This document shows positions 36,404 through 45,736 of a DNA stretch of 64,000 nucleotides, piece by piece; positions within the stretch are counted from its first letter, which is position 1; each line of letters opens with the position of its first letter. This stretch comes from NZ13-RE01 sp049718665 (lineage in GTDB: Bacteria > Dictyoglomota > Dictyoglomia > Dictyoglomales > Dictyoglomaceae): the NCBI GenBank assembly GCA_049718665.1, contig JBNARO010000003.1, positions 1 through 64,000 on the forward strand, given 5' to 3'. The notes under the pieces are model-generated. The model was given only the letters and a program-made list of their open reading frames with translations. It was not told where the DNA came from and did not search any database. Position numbers and translations under genes: made by a program.

Positions 36404-38338
36404 ATGAAGAAAAGGTTTACTAAAGAGATTCCATTAACTAAAAAGGAGAGTCTTATAAAGAGAATCTTTAAGACTTTACTTTTTGCCTTTGTTGCAATTT
36501 TTCTTCTTTCATTTTCTTTTGGTTCTTTATATGTAGTTGCAGTGCTTAAAGATGCTCCATCTATTGATAAATGGATGAAATTAAGACCTAATGAGACTAC
36601 CATTATTTATAGCTATGACAACAAGATTCTAGGAAGATTATATAAAGAAAATAGAATTATAGTGCCACTTCATAAAATCTCACCATATCTACAAAAATCT
36701 GTTATAGTAGCAGAGGATGAAGATTTTTATAATCATCCAGGATTTAGTATAAGAGGTATAGTAAGAGCTATTTGGAATGATATTCTTGTAATAGGAAATT
36801 CGAAAAGAAGAACTATTCAAGGTGGAAGCACTATAACTCAGCAGGTAGCAAAATTACTTTTTCTCTCTCCAGAAAGAACCTTAAGAAGAAAAATTCAAGA
36901 ATTATATATAGCACTAAAATTAGAGAAATACTATACAAAACAGGAGATTTTGGAAATGTATCTTAATTTAATATACTGGGGTAATGGAGCTTATGGGGCA
37001 GAAGCTGCAGCACAGACTTATTTTGGAAAATCTGCTAAGAATTTAAATTTAGAAGAAAGTGCTTTATTGGCAGGCATAATTCCCGCTCCAGAAATATATA
37101 ATCCATATAAAAATCCTGAAAAGGCTAAAATTGTAAGAAATATTGTCTTAGAAAAATTATATGAGAAAGGATATATTTCTGAAAAAGAATTTAAAAAAGC
37201 ATATAATTCTCCAATAAAAGTCCTTCCTCGAAAAAATTCGCAAGTCCTTGCCCCTTATTTTTTTGATTACGTAGTTAAAGAGCTTATTCAAAGGTTTGGA
37301 AAAGATACGGTATATCAAGGAGGATTAAAAATATATACCACTATTGATTTAAATCTTCAGAAAATAGCAGAAAGCTCTTTGGAAAAGATAATTGAAAGAT
37401 ACGGGAAAAATTATAATGTAACCCAAGGAGCATTAGTTGCTATAGAGCCTTCTACAGGATATATAAGAGCCTGGGTTGGAGGACTGGATTATGAAAAAAG
37501 CCAATTCGATAGAGTAAGTCAGGCGATGAGACAGCCTGGTTCCGCTTTTAAACCCTTTGTCTATCTTACTGCTATACAAAGAGGTTTTCAGCCTACTGAT
37601 CTATTAGAAGAAAGAGAAATATCATACAAATTTAATAACAAGATTTGGAAGCCTAAAAATTATGACGGAGAACTTCACGGAACAGTAACTTTAGAAGAAG
37701 CTCTTAAACATTCTTACAATATTGCTACAATAACTCTCTTAGAAGAGGTAGGTGTAGGAAATGTAATAAAAAATGCTAAGAGAATGGGAATTGAAAGCTA
37801 CTTAGAACCAAGCTTAGCTTTAGCTTTGGGTACATCTGTAGTTACACCTTTGGAATTGACGCGAGCTTATGCGGTTTTAGCAAATGGTGGCTTCAGAATA
37901 ACTCCAATTGCTATATTAAGAGTTGAAGATAGTAAAGGAAATGTTTTATTAAGTAATGAACCTCAGTTAGTTCCCGTCTTGGATAGAAATGTTGTAGCAA
38001 CCTTGGTAAAAATGATGGAAAAAGTAATATTAGAAGGAACAGGAAAAAGAGCGGATATTGGAAGACCATCTGCAGGAAAAACTGGTACCACTGATGATTA
38101 TAGAGATGCTTGGTTTATAGGATTTACACCAGAACTTTGTACTGGTGTTTGGGTAGGAAATGATGATTATTCAAAGACAAAAAATGTAGTAGGAGGGTTT
38201 ATTCCTGCATTAATTTGGAAAGAATTTATGTCTAACGCTCTAAAGAATAAGCCTGTAAGCGATTTTGACTTCTTATATACCCCACTCCCAGAAGAGACTT
38301 ATACAATACCAAGTACTACGGAGACTCTATCTCCATAG
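36404..38338 (+). CDS. Class A penicillin-binding protein (PBP1A type)
   Basis: Bifunctional peptidoglycan synthase with one N-terminal membrane anchor (about 25-47). The GT51 glycosyltransferase has catalytic Glu104 in VAEDEDFYNHPG and GGSTITQQVAK at 140-150. The transpeptidase has the serine motif SAFK at 380-383, SYN at 437-439 and KTGT at 559-562. The 644-residue length lacks any long C-terminal extension. SD GGAGG lies before the ATG. The 3' end overlaps the convergent hisIE by 23 bases, and no terminator separates them. Confidence 0.95.
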   Translation: MKKRFTKEIPLTKKESLIKRIFKTLLFAFVAIFLLSFSFGSLYVVAVLKDAPSIDKWMKLRPNETTIIYSYDNKILGRLYKENRIIVPLHKISPYLQKSVIVAEDEDFYNHPGFSIRGIVRAIWNDILVIGNSKRRTIQGGSTITQQVAKLLFLSPERTLRRKIQELYIALKLEKYYTKQEILEMYLNLIYWGNGAYGAEAAAQTYFGKSAKNLNLEESALLAGIIPAPEIYNPYKNPEKAKIVRNIVLEKLYEKGYISEKEFKKAYNSPIKVLPRKNSQVLAPYFFDYVVKELIQRFGKDTVYQGGLKIYTTIDLNLQKIAESSLEKIIERYGKNYNVTQGALVAIEPSTGYIRAWVGGLDYEKSQFDRVSQAMRQPGSAFKPFVYLTAIQRGFQPTDLLEEREISYKFNNKIWKPKNYDGELHGTVTLEEALKHSYNIATITLLEEVGVGNVIKNAKRMGIESYLEPSLALALGTSVVTPLELTRAYAVLANGGFRITPIAILRVEDSKGNVLLSNEPQLVPVLDRNVVATLVKMMEKVILEGTGKRADIGRPSAGKTGTTDDYRDAWFIGFTPELCTGVWVGNDDYSKTKNVVGGFIPALIWKEFMSNALKNKPVSDFDFLYTPLPEETYTIPSTTETLSP

Positions 38339-38954
38339 ATTTTTTATGCCTTTTTATCAACTCATCTATAATATCTTCCATAGAAAGATTTTTAAAGACC
38401 AACGCAACTAATAAATGATATAAAAGATCAGAAACCTCATAGATGAATTCTTCATTTTCATCTTTCATTCCTGAAATAACTGTCTCTATTGCTTCTTCTC
38501 CAACCTTTTGCATTATTTTTTCTCTTCCTTTTTTAAAAAGTTCTGCTGTATAAGAACCCTTAGGTAGGTTTTCTCTTCTTTTTTTGATAAAGTCTTCTAA
38601 ATAAAATAAAAAATTTGCATCTAAGTCATTTATTCCTCTATAAAAACAACTATAATTTCCTGTATGACATGCGGGTCCTTTTTGATCAACAATTAGAAGA
38701 AGTGTGTCCCCATCACAGTCCAGTTTTATATTTAAAACTTTTTGAATATTCCCTGAAGTTTCTCCTTTATGCCATAACTTATTCCTACTTCTACTCCAAT
38801 ACCAAGCTTCTTTTGTCTGTAAGGTTTTTATTAATGCCTCTTCATTCATATATGCTAACATTAACACTTTCCCTGTTTTATAATCTTGAACTATAACAGG
38901 AATAAGTCCCTTCTCATCAAATTTAATATTTTTAATAAGCTCAGATACTTCCAT
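38316..38954 (-). CDS. hisIE: Bifunctional phosphoribosyl-AMP cyclohydrolase / phosphoribosyl-ATP pyrophosphatase
   Basis: Fusion of HisI and HisE, catalysing steps 2 and 3 of histidine synthesis. The HisI part (about 1-105) has the YWSRSRNKLWHKGETSGN motif, the metal-binding DCDGDTLL and the zinc-linked ACHTGNYSCF. The HisE part (about 115-212) has SYTAELFKKGREKIMQKVGEE and ETV. It is the last gene of the his operon, two bases after hisF, and converges on the PBP1A gene with overlapping ends. Confidence 0.95.
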   Translation of the reverse strand: MEVSELIKNIKFDEKGLIPVIVQDYKTGKVLMLAYMNEEALIKTLQTKEAWYWSRSRNKLWHKGETSGNIQKVLNIKLDCDGDTLLLIVDQKGPACHTGNYSCFYRGINDLDANFLFYLEDFIKKRRENLPKGSYTAELFKKGREKIMQKVGEEAIETVISGMKDENEEFIYEVSDLLYHLLVALVFKNLSMEDIIDELIKRHKKSMEIESP

Positions 38955-38956
38955 TT

Positions 38957-39715
38957 TTATATTCCCCTTACTAAAATATTTTTCTCTAACAAGTATTTTT
39001 TTACTTCTCTAATAGAGTATTGTCCATAATGAAAAATTGATGCAGCAAGAACCGCATCCGCTCCCACTTGGAAAGCATTATATAAATCTTCAAGACTTCC
39101 TGCACCACCAGAAGCGATAAGTGGTATATTTATTAATGAATCTGCTAACTTTAAGAGTTCTAAATCATAACCCCTTTTATGCCCATCAGCATCTATACTT
39201 GTAAGAAGAATCTCCCCTGCCCCTCTTTTCTCTACTTCAACAAGCCAATCCCTCAAGTCTATACCTGTAGGTTCTTTTCCACTCTTAATATAGACTTCCC
39301 ATTTTTTATCAGCAATCCTTTTAGCATCTATTGCTACTACTAAACTTTGGCTTCCAAATTCCTCTGCTATTTGATTTATTAAAGATGGATTAATTACAGC
39401 GGCAGTATTAACAGAAACCTTATCCGCTCCAGCTCTTAAAAGCTCTCTAACATCTTCTATTGTCCTTATTCCTCCACCAACAGTTAATGGAATGAAAAGT
39501 TCTTTTGCTACCTCTCTAACTAATTTTACAAAAGTTTTTCTACTTTCTAATGTAGCAGTTATATCTAAAAGAACTAATTCGTCCGCTCCTTCTCTTTCAT
39601 ATTTTCTTGCAAATTCTACAGCAGGACCTATGGTTTCAAGATTTTCAAAACTCTTTCCCTTTACAACATTTTCTCCAATGGTATCTAAACATGGAATAAT
39701 TCTTTTAGCTAACAT
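38957..39715 (-). CDS. hisF: Imidazole glycerol phosphate synthase, cyclase subunit
   Basis: TIM-barrel synthase subunit that uses ammonia from HisH to make imidazole glycerol phosphate and AICAR. The 252-residue protein has the N-terminal IIPCLDTI with catalytic Asp11, GGGIRTIEDV, the second catalytic Asp in VVAIDAKR and the phosphate loop ASGGAGSLEDL. It overlaps hisA by seven bases. Its partner hisH lies just upstream. Confidence 0.96.
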   Translation of the reverse strand: MLAKRIIPCLDTIGENVVKGKSFENLETIGPAVEFARKYEREGADELVLLDITATLESRKTFVKLVREVAKELFIPLTVGGGIRTIEDVRELLRAGADKVSVNTAAVINPSLINQIAEEFGSQSLVVAIDAKRIADKKWEVYIKSGKEPTGIDLRDWLVEVEKRGAGEILLTSIDADGHKRGYDLELLKLADSLINIPLIASGGAGSLEDLYNAFQVGADAVLAASIFHYGQYSIREVKKYLLEKNILVRGI

Positions 39716-40431
39716 ATAATTTTTTCTGCCTCCTGAAAATCTATTTTCCCTTCCAATAGTGCTCTTCCAATAATAACCCCTTGAATCCTTTTATGCTTAT
39801 CATTTAGAACTTTAATCTTTTTTAAATCTTCTAAAGAACTTACTCCTCCCGCGATCCAAATGTTAAAGTAGGTATTTTCTAAAAGGAAAGAAATAAGCTC
39901 TATATTTATCCCTTTAAGAGTTCCATCCCTTGAAGTATCAGTAAAAATTATCTCCTCGAATCCTACTTTCTCCAATTTTACTTTTATCTTATCCCAAGGA
40001 ATAATTTCCTTCCATCCTTTGATAGATACATATCCTTCCTTCCAATCAATACTTGGAATGATTTTTTCTTTAAATTTATCTCTTAAGCCTTTTAGAAAAT
40101 CTAAATCTTCTTTTAAAAGGCTACTTATGATAACTCTCCAAGCTCCAAAAGAAAGAATTTTTTCTATTTTTTCAATAGAACGAATTCCCCCGCCAACTTC
40201 TACTGGAATAGGGATATTTCTAATAATTTTTTCAATGATATCTATATGAATATCTTCTTCTCTTATTGCTCCTTGAAGATCTATTAGGTGTAAACCCTTT
40301 GCTCCCTTTTTGTACCAAAAAAGAGATAATTCATAAGGATCTCCCTTTTCAAGAACAATTTTATTTTCTAATCCCATTTCCATTCTTACTGTTTTTCTGG
40401 AAAATAAGTCAATAGCTGGAAGAATTATCAT
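39709..40431 (-). CDS. hisA: ProFAR isomerase
   Basis: 1-(5-phosphoribosyl)-5-[(phosphoribosylamino)methylideneamino]imidazole-4-carboxamide isomerase, a TIM barrel related to HisF. It has catalytic Asp8 in ILPAIDL, VEVGGGIRS, a TDTSRDGTLKG block with the second Asp, and IAGGVSSLEDL. A further ATG lies at 40437, but GGAG sits only one base before that one and seven before 40431, so 40431 (240 residues) is chosen. It overlaps the hisH end by about 23 bases. Confidence 0.95.
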   Translation of the reverse strand: MIILPAIDLFSRKTVRMEMGLENKIVLEKGDPYELSLFWYKKGAKGLHLIDLQGAIREEDIHIDIIEKIIRNIPIPVEVGGGIRSIEKIEKILSFGAWRVIISSLLKEDLDFLKGLRDKFKEKIIPSIDWKEGYVSIKGWKEIIPWDKIKVKLEKVGFEEIIFTDTSRDGTLKGINIELISFLLENTYFNIWIAGGVSSLEDLKKIKVLNDKHKRIQGVIIGRALLEGKIDFQEAEKIIC

Positions 40432-41026
40432 AGGCATACTCCAAAAAGTTTTTTAATACCTCTAAGCCCCAAAAACTACTTTTTTCAGGATGAAATTGAA
40501 CACCAAAAATTGAGTTTTTCTCTATAACAGAAGGGAAGACTTCCCCATAGTAAGTTTCTCCTGTAATAATATCTTTTTCTTTCACATCTACATAGAAGGA
40601 ATGGACAAAATAAAAGAAGGAATTATCCGGAATATTTTTGAAAAGAATAGAATCTTTCTTTATATTTACCTGATTCCATCCCAAATGAGGAAGCTTCTTA
40701 TTCTTTAATTTCAAAACCTTTCCCGAAAGAATACTTAGTCCTCTTTTCCCAATAGCTTCTTCGCTCTCTTCAAAAAGAATCTGCATTCCTAAACATATTC
40801 CTAAAAAGGGTTTTGTCTTTATTAACTCCTTTAAAATATCAATTTTATTATTTTTCCTTAAATAATCAATAGCTTGAGAGAAATTTCCTTGTCCTGGAAA
40901 GATTAATGCTCTTCCTTTTTCCCAATCTTTTGGATTAGAAGATACAAGGGCTTTTACATTTAAATAATTCAAAGCCTTTAATATACTAAAAAGATTTCCC
41001 GCTCCATAATCAATTATTACAATCAT
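40409..41026 (-). CDS. hisH: Imidazole glycerol phosphate synthase, glutaminase subunit
   Basis: Class I glutamine amidotransferase supplying ammonia to HisF. The 205-residue protein has the nucleophile Cys78 in GICLGMQ, the oxyanion strand FPGQGNF, and the His-Glu pair in VQFHPEKSSFWG. It overlaps hisB by four bases (ATGA). Confidence 0.95.
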   Translation of the reverse strand: MIVIIDYGAGNLFSILKALNYLNVKALVSSNPKDWEKGRALIFPGQGNFSQAIDYLRKNNKIDILKELIKTKPFLGICLGMQILFEESEEAIGKRGLSILSGKVLKLKNKKLPHLGWNQVNIKKDSILFKNIPDNSFFYFVHSFYVDVKEKDIITGETYYGEVFPSVIEKNSIFGVQFHPEKSSFWGLEVLKNFLEYAYDNSSSY

Positions 41027-41583
41027 AATATCTTTCCCTTTGTTGAAGATACTTTATTCTCAATTTTACATGCCTCTTTTAAAGATAAACCTAAGGCTTT
41101 AAATATTGCTTCTTGAATATGATGTAAATTTTCACCTGCCATTATGCTTATGTGTAAAGTCATTTTTGCTTCATTAACAAAAGCCCTTAGAAATTCCTTT
41201 ACCAAGTCGTTTCCTTCTTTTTTAATATTATCATACCATCCCAAATAAGGTCTTCCACTAATATCCAAAGCCAGCATAATTAAAGCTTCATCCATAGGAA
41301 GAATTTGATGAGAGAATCTTTTAAAATTAGAAGAAGATAATGCCTTTCTTAATGCCATTCCAAGAGTTAAGCCCATATCTTCAATAAGATGATGAGGATC
41401 AACTTCTGTATCTCCCTTAGCAAAGATTTCTAAATTAAAGGATGAGTAAAAAATTAAAGTTTCTAAAAGGTGCCTCCAATAGGGAATAGGAATTTCACCT
41501 ATCAATTTCCCTTCCCCATCTAATTCTAAAACCAATTTTATAATTGTTTCCTTGGTTTCTCTTTCAATTTCTGCTCTTCTCAT
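41023..41583 (-). CDS. hisB: Imidazoleglycerol-phosphate dehydratase
   Basis: Manganese enzyme removing water from imidazole glycerol phosphate. The 186-residue protein keeps the metal motifs as variants: DPHHLIEDMGLTLG near 61-74 (usually DAHHTVEDVGI) and GENLHHIQEAIFKALG near the end, plus the first His in WRHLLETL. The sequence is diverged but the full set of His clusters is intact. SD GAGGTGG precedes the ATG. It is monofunctional, without the phosphatase domain of enterobacteria; no histidinol-phosphatase gene was seen in the operon. Confidence 0.93.
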   Translation of the reverse strand: MRRAEIERETKETIIKLVLELDGEGKLIGEIPIPYWRHLLETLIFYSSFNLEIFAKGDTEVDPHHLIEDMGLTLGMALRKALSSSNFKRFSHQILPMDEALIMLALDISGRPYLGWYDNIKKEGNDLVKEFLRAFVNEAKMTLHISIMAGENLHHIQEAIFKALGLSLKEACKIENKVSSTKGKIL

Positions 41584-42628
41584 TTACCACCTCAGAGATA
41601 CATTCCAAAAATTTTTTATTTTCAAATTCATTCCCTACAGTAACTCTCATAGTATTTTCTAAAAGTATTTCTTTACTAAAATCTCTTAAAGCAATTCCAT
41701 TCCTAACTAAATTTTTCTCTATCTCCTCTTTTAGGTTACTTCTAAACAAAAGAAAATTTGTACAGGATGGATAAACTTTTATATTAGGAAGTTTTACTAG
41801 TTCATTATATAAATACTCTCTTTGCTTTTTAATAATTTCGATTCTTTCTTTTAATACATTCCAATATTTTAAAACTACCTCTCCCGCAATTTGAGAAAAT
41901 AGATTCAAATTATATGGGAGTCTATAATTCTCTAAATATTCAATTATCTCAGGATTTGCTATAAGATAGCCAAGTCTTATTCCCGCAGAAGAAAATGCCT
42001 TAGAAAAGGTTCTTAATATTAGAAGATTAGGATAATTTTTTAAAAAAGACAAGAAGGTTACTCCTGAAAACTCGTAATATGCTTCATCTACAAGAATAAA
42101 TCCAGGAAAATTTCTTAATTTCTCAAGGTCATTGATATTAACAAGCAAATTTCCAGTAGGATTATTAGGATTACAAAAAACTATCAATTTTATATTATCT
42201 TGCATATATTTCTTTATTCTTTCCCATGGAAAACTAAAGTCCTCCCTATTTAAAGTAATATTAATTAAATTTACATCTTTTTGGGAAAACAGTTTTTGAT
42301 ATAAAGGGAAAGTTGGTTGAGGAAGAATAACCTTATCTTGGGATTTCAAAAAAGCATTAGAGATTATACTTATAATCTCTCCTGACCCATTTCCTAAAAG
42401 AAAATATTCTTCTTCAAGCCCTATAAAATTTGAAAGGGCTTTTTTCAAACAAGTTGCTTTACTATCAGGATATCTATTCCAGGGGAGTTTTATTAGTCTT
42501 TCAACAACCTCTTCTTTTATTTCTACAGGTAAATCATAAGGATTTTCATTTCTTGCAAGAGATATAGGTAAATCTTGGACTTCTACTTTATATCCTTTAT
42601 AATCTCTCTTAATTATATCTCTCCACAT
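41564..42628 (-). CDS. hisC: Histidinol-phosphate aminotransferase
   Basis: PLP-dependent aminotransferase of step 7. The 354-residue protein has the cofactor-binding GNGSGEIISI, FCNPNNPTGNLL, the VDEAYYEF strand, the PLP lysine in RTFSKAFSSAGIRLGY and a late Arg in TMRVTVG. The open frame starts with TTG 42634, which overlaps the hisD stop. The ATG at 42628 is chosen because AAGGAG lies seven bases before it. It overlaps hisB by 20 bases. Confidence 0.94.
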   Translation of the reverse strand: MWRDIIKRDYKGYKVEVQDLPISLARNENPYDLPVEIKEEVVERLIKLPWNRYPDSKATCLKKALSNFIGLEEEYFLLGNGSGEIISIISNAFLKSQDKVILPQPTFPLYQKLFSQKDVNLINITLNREDFSFPWERIKKYMQDNIKLIVFCNPNNPTGNLLVNINDLEKLRNFPGFILVDEAYYEFSGVTFLSFLKNYPNLLILRTFSKAFSSAGIRLGYLIANPEIIEYLENYRLPYNLNLFSQIAGEVVLKYWNVLKERIEIIKKQREYLYNELVKLPNIKVYPSCTNFLLFRSNLKEEIEKNLVRNGIALRDFSKEILLENTMRVTVGNEFENKKFLECISEVVNEKSRN

Positions 42629-42630
42629 TT

Positions 42631-43899
42631 TCAATCTCCTTTATAATTTCTTAAACTTTTTTCATGCATATAGAAACCTTCTTCTCTTGCAATAATACTG
42701 CCAAAGTTAGAAATTTTTTTAATATCCTTTTCACTTAATTCAACAAAACTTATCCTTTTTATAAAAGTATTTACACTTAAAGGAGAAGAAAAAACAGCTC
42801 TTCTTCCTGTAGGAAGAATATGACTTGGACCAGCAATGAAATCTCCAAAAACTGATGAATGATTAATAAAAATTGCCCCCGCATTTTTAATGAAAGGTAA
42901 ATACTTTTCAGGGTCTTTACATATTATCTCTAAATGTTCAGGGGCTACATAATTTATTATTTCCACCGCCTCTTCCTCATTTGCAATAATAATAAAGCTA
43001 TTTTTTAAAGAGCTTTCAATATATTCCCTTCGGGGAGAAGCTTTTAATTCCTCTTTTATTTGATCTATAATTAACGATATTTTACTCTCATTTTCTACAA
43101 TCATCCATCCTCTATCATAAGGGGAATGTTCTAACTGAGCTAAGAAGTCACAAACAATTTTTTTAACATTAAACTCTTTATCTTTTACCCATAGAGCAAT
43201 CTCACTGGGACCATTTATTCCATCTATCCCTACCTCTCCAAAGACTAATTTCTTTGCTATTGCTACATATATATTTCCTGGACCTACTATTAAATCTACC
43301 TTAGGAACCGATTCTGTCCCATAGGCAAAAGCAGAAATAGCTTGAGCTCCACCTATGGTAAAAATTTCTTTTATGTCCAAAATTTTTAGGGTGTATAAAA
43401 GAATATCACTTAATTTTTCTCTTGGGGGTGTGGCGATATAAATTTCCTTTACTTGTGCTATTTTTGCAGGAATAACAGACATGACAATAGAAGATGGATA
43501 ATCTCCTTTTCCTCCAGGAATGTATATCCCAACTTTTTCTACTGGTTTTAAGATTTGTCCCAATATACTTCCCTCTTCATTTATATAAAACCAAGAATTT
43601 ATAAACTCTCTCTTATGATAATCTTCAACTCTTTTTATCATTTCATCAATTGCTTTTTTGAAATCCATGCTTACATTTATCTTTTCTAACTCAATATTTT
43701 CTAAATTAACCTTTAATCCTCTTTCCGAGAGATCTATTCCATCAAATTTCTTAGTAAAATCGATTATTGCTTTATCTCCTTTTTCCTTTACTTCCTTCAA
43801 TATCTTTCTTACTTCCAATTCAATAGATTCTTCCCATTCTTTTCTGAATCTTTCCATGTCTATTGCTTTAAACTCTTCATAATTTACTACTCTTATCAT
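42631..43899 (-). CDS. hisD: Histidinol dehydrogenase
   Basis: Zinc enzyme oxidising histidinol to histidine with NAD. The 422-residue protein has VGIYIPGGKGDYPSS, a VDLIVGPGNIYVAIAKK block, GIDGINGPSEIALW, and the zinc/catalytic FLAQLEHSPYDRGW and APEHLEI segments. An ATG at 43905 abuts its SD (GGAGG with no gap), so the ATG at 43899 with a six-base gap is preferred. It overlaps the hisG end by about 23 bases. Confidence 0.95.
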   Translation of the reverse strand: MIRVVNYEEFKAIDMERFRKEWEESIELEVRKILKEVKEKGDKAIIDFTKKFDGIDLSERGLKVNLENIELEKINVSMDFKKAIDEMIKRVEDYHKREFINSWFYINEEGSILGQILKPVEKVGIYIPGGKGDYPSSIVMSVIPAKIAQVKEIYIATPPREKLSDILLYTLKILDIKEIFTIGGAQAISAFAYGTESVPKVDLIVGPGNIYVAIAKKLVFGEVGIDGINGPSEIALWVKDKEFNVKKIVCDFLAQLEHSPYDRGWMIVENESKISLIIDQIKEELKASPRREYIESSLKNSFIIIANEEEAVEIINYVAPEHLEIICKDPEKYLPFIKNAGAIFINHSSVFGDFIAGPSHILPTGRRAVFSSPLSVNTFIKRISFVELSEKDIKKISNFGSIIAREEGFYMHEKSLRNYKGD

Positions 43900-44524
43900 A
43901 ATCATCCTCCAAAGTTTCTATATTGAATAGAAAATTTAAAATCTGTTCTCTATTCCATATAAAACTAACCTCATTAGCAATTAAGCATGCAGAGGATTCA
44001 AAAAGAATCTCTTTTATAACAAGTCCATTTTCTTTTAAAGTATTTCCTGTTTCTACCAAATCTACAATACATTGAGAAATTTTTGCAGAAGGAGCAAGCT
44101 CTACTGATCCATTTAACTTAACTATTTTAAAATTAACTCCCTTCCATCTCTCTTTAAGATATTTTTCTGTAATATTAGGATATTTAGTAGAAACATTTAT
44201 TAACTCATCTTCTTTTATCTCCCAGTGAGGATAACTTGCAACGACCATTTTACAATATCCAAAATTTAATCTTTTTAAAACCACCACTTTACTTTCTTTC
44301 TCTTTTATAATATCTCCCCCCACAATTCCAAGATCAGTAATTCTTTCCTCCACATAAGTAGGAATATCCAAAGGTTTGACCAAAAAAACCTTAAAAATAT
44401 CACCTTGAAAGATCAATTTACGAGATATTTGAGAAAGCTCTGGTAATTTCTTATCAAAAATTTTTATAAAATTCCAACTATCATTTAAAAGTCTTCCAGT
44501 AGGAATAGCTATCCTCAAATTCAT
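43877..44524 (-). CDS. hisG: ATP phosphoribosyltransferase, short form
   Basis: First and committed enzyme of histidine synthesis. The 215-residue protein is the short (HisG-S) type without the C-terminal regulatory domain, so it needs HisZ. It has IAIPTGRL at the start, TDLGIVGGDI, and the PRPP loop VDLVETGNTLKENGL. It overlaps hisZ by four bases, as expected for subunits of one complex. Confidence 0.94.
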   Translation of the reverse strand: MNLRIAIPTGRLLNDSWNFIKIFDKKLPELSQISRKLIFQGDIFKVFLVKPLDIPTYVEERITDLGIVGGDIIKEKESKVVVLKRLNFGYCKMVVASYPHWEIKEDELINVSTKYPNITEKYLKERWKGVNFKIVKLNGSVELAPSAKISQCIVDLVETGNTLKENGLVIKEILFESSACLIANEVSFIWNREQILNFLFNIETLEDDYDKSSKL

Positions 44525-45525
44525 TTCAATAAAACAACCTCACCCTTCAAATTATTAATATTTAAATTGTTAGAGTAAGGGATAAAAACTACTTTATTAC
44601 CTTTTTCTCTTTCCTCTTTTATTAGTTTATAATACTCAATATACTTTGACGATTCTCCTACATATATTTTTCTTTTGTCGATAAACTTATCTAATATCTT
44701 ACTTAAGTTTTCTTCTCTAAAGGCAAATCCAATCCCACAAATTTCCTCTCCTTTTTTATTATACTGAATATAACTTCCTCCTCCCCCTAAAGGGATTTTC
44801 AATTCTTTTAGATAAACCTGAAAGACTAATCCCTTATAGTATTCAAAGGGTCTAAATAAAGAAGGAGAAATTAGAATTTTTTGAGAATCAACCCCAACTT
44901 TTCTAAGCTTTTCTTTAAACTCATATAACTTTTCAAGTCTATTTTTAACCTCTAAATTTCTAATCTCTCCTCTTGGATAAAAAATTAAATTTCTTATATC
45001 TTTTATTTTATTCTCCTCAATTTTTTCCTTAGAAATATCCTCAAAGAAACTCACATAGTCCTTTTTTATAAGATATTTTCTCCATCTATTAATTCTCTCT
45101 TTATCAAAATCTTTCCATATATTATCCCATATTTCTGTATCATTTATTTCTATGATAAAATCCTTAATATTAAGCCTTAACAAGACATCAAAGATTATTG
45201 CTAAACCCTCTATATCTCTCCACTCATCTTGAGGACTAATTAATTCCCAGCCAATTTGAAAACTTTCTTTAATTTCCCCATATTCGAAGGAAAAAATTGG
45301 TCCCATATAATACAAACGAATAGGAAGATTTTCATAGATTATGTTCTGTATAACTAAAGATGTGATCTCAGGTCTTAAAGCTAAAACTCTTCCTCTTCCG
45401 TCAATAATCTTTACAATATTATTATCTTTCCAAAGATCTAAATCTCCTAAAATAGGGACTTTTATCTCTTGATATCCCCATCTTTCTAATATATCTCTTA
45501 AATTTTCTTCTAAAACTCCATTCAT
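44521..45525 (-). CDS. hisZ: ATP phosphoribosyltransferase regulatory subunit HisZ
   Basis: HisRS-like paralogue that activates and regulates short HisG. The 334 residues include LALRPEITSLVIQNI and the LYYMGPIFSFE motif-2-like segment. The late glycine block is LGGGGSYIQYN. It is shorter than most HisZ and lacks the usual N-terminal LP-G-RD opening; the ATG follows the promoter so closely that no longer start is likely. The second half of the anticodon-like region is also poorly conserved. It is the first gene of the operon. Confidence 0.88.
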   Translation of the reverse strand: MNGVLEENLRDILERWGYQEIKVPILGDLDLWKDNNIVKIIDGRGRVLALRPEITSLVIQNIIYENLPIRLYYMGPIFSFEYGEIKESFQIGWELISPQDEWRDIEGLAIIFDVLLRLNIKDFIIEINDTEIWDNIWKDFDKERINRWRKYLIKKDYVSFFEDISKEKIEENKIKDIRNLIFYPRGEIRNLEVKNRLEKLYEFKEKLRKVGVDSQKILISPSLFRPFEYYKGLVFQVYLKELKIPLGGGGSYIQYNKKGEEICGIGFAFREENLSKILDKFIDKRKIYVGESSKYIEYYKLIKEEREKGNKVVFIPYSNNLNINNLKGEVVLLK

Positions 45526-45562
45526 TTTTTTCCTTTCTCTCTTTAAAGTATTAATGAGCTAA

Positions 45563-45590
45563 ATTATACAATAAAAAATTTTTCTGTCAA
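45563..45590 (-). promoter_or_regulatory. his operon promoter
   Basis: Minus strand: perfect -35 TTGACA (45585-45590), 16-base spacer, perfect -10 TATAAT (45563-45568). A leader of about 30 bases leads to the hisZ ATG, too short for a T-box or his-leader attenuator. Confidence 0.85.
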
Positions 45591-45673
45591 GGATTTAGGA
45601 TATAAAAAAGAAAAGACAAAATAGAGACAGAGATTAAAGAGACATTCAGGATTTGAAAATACTCCTCTTATTT

Positions 45674-45702
45674 TTGACTTTCTATCTTTTATATGCTAAT
45701 AT
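45674..45702 (+). promoter_or_regulatory. Promoter of the HesB-like/ArsR/DGC operon
   Basis: Plus strand: -35 TTGACT (45674-45679), 17-base spacer, -10 TAATAT (45697-45702), then the SD AAAGGAGGTG before the ATG at 45737. The divergent gap 45526-45736 also holds two copies of AGAGACA and an A-rich stretch (about 45600-45660) where a regulator could bind, but no clear operator was identified. Confidence 0.65.
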
Positions 45703-45736
45703 GGGCAAATGAGAAAATTAAAGGAGGTGTAAAGAT

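Noticed and set aside
45526..45562. A his-leader or T-box attenuator before hisZ
   Set aside because: Only about 30 bases lie between promoter and start codon, without His codons or a hairpin.
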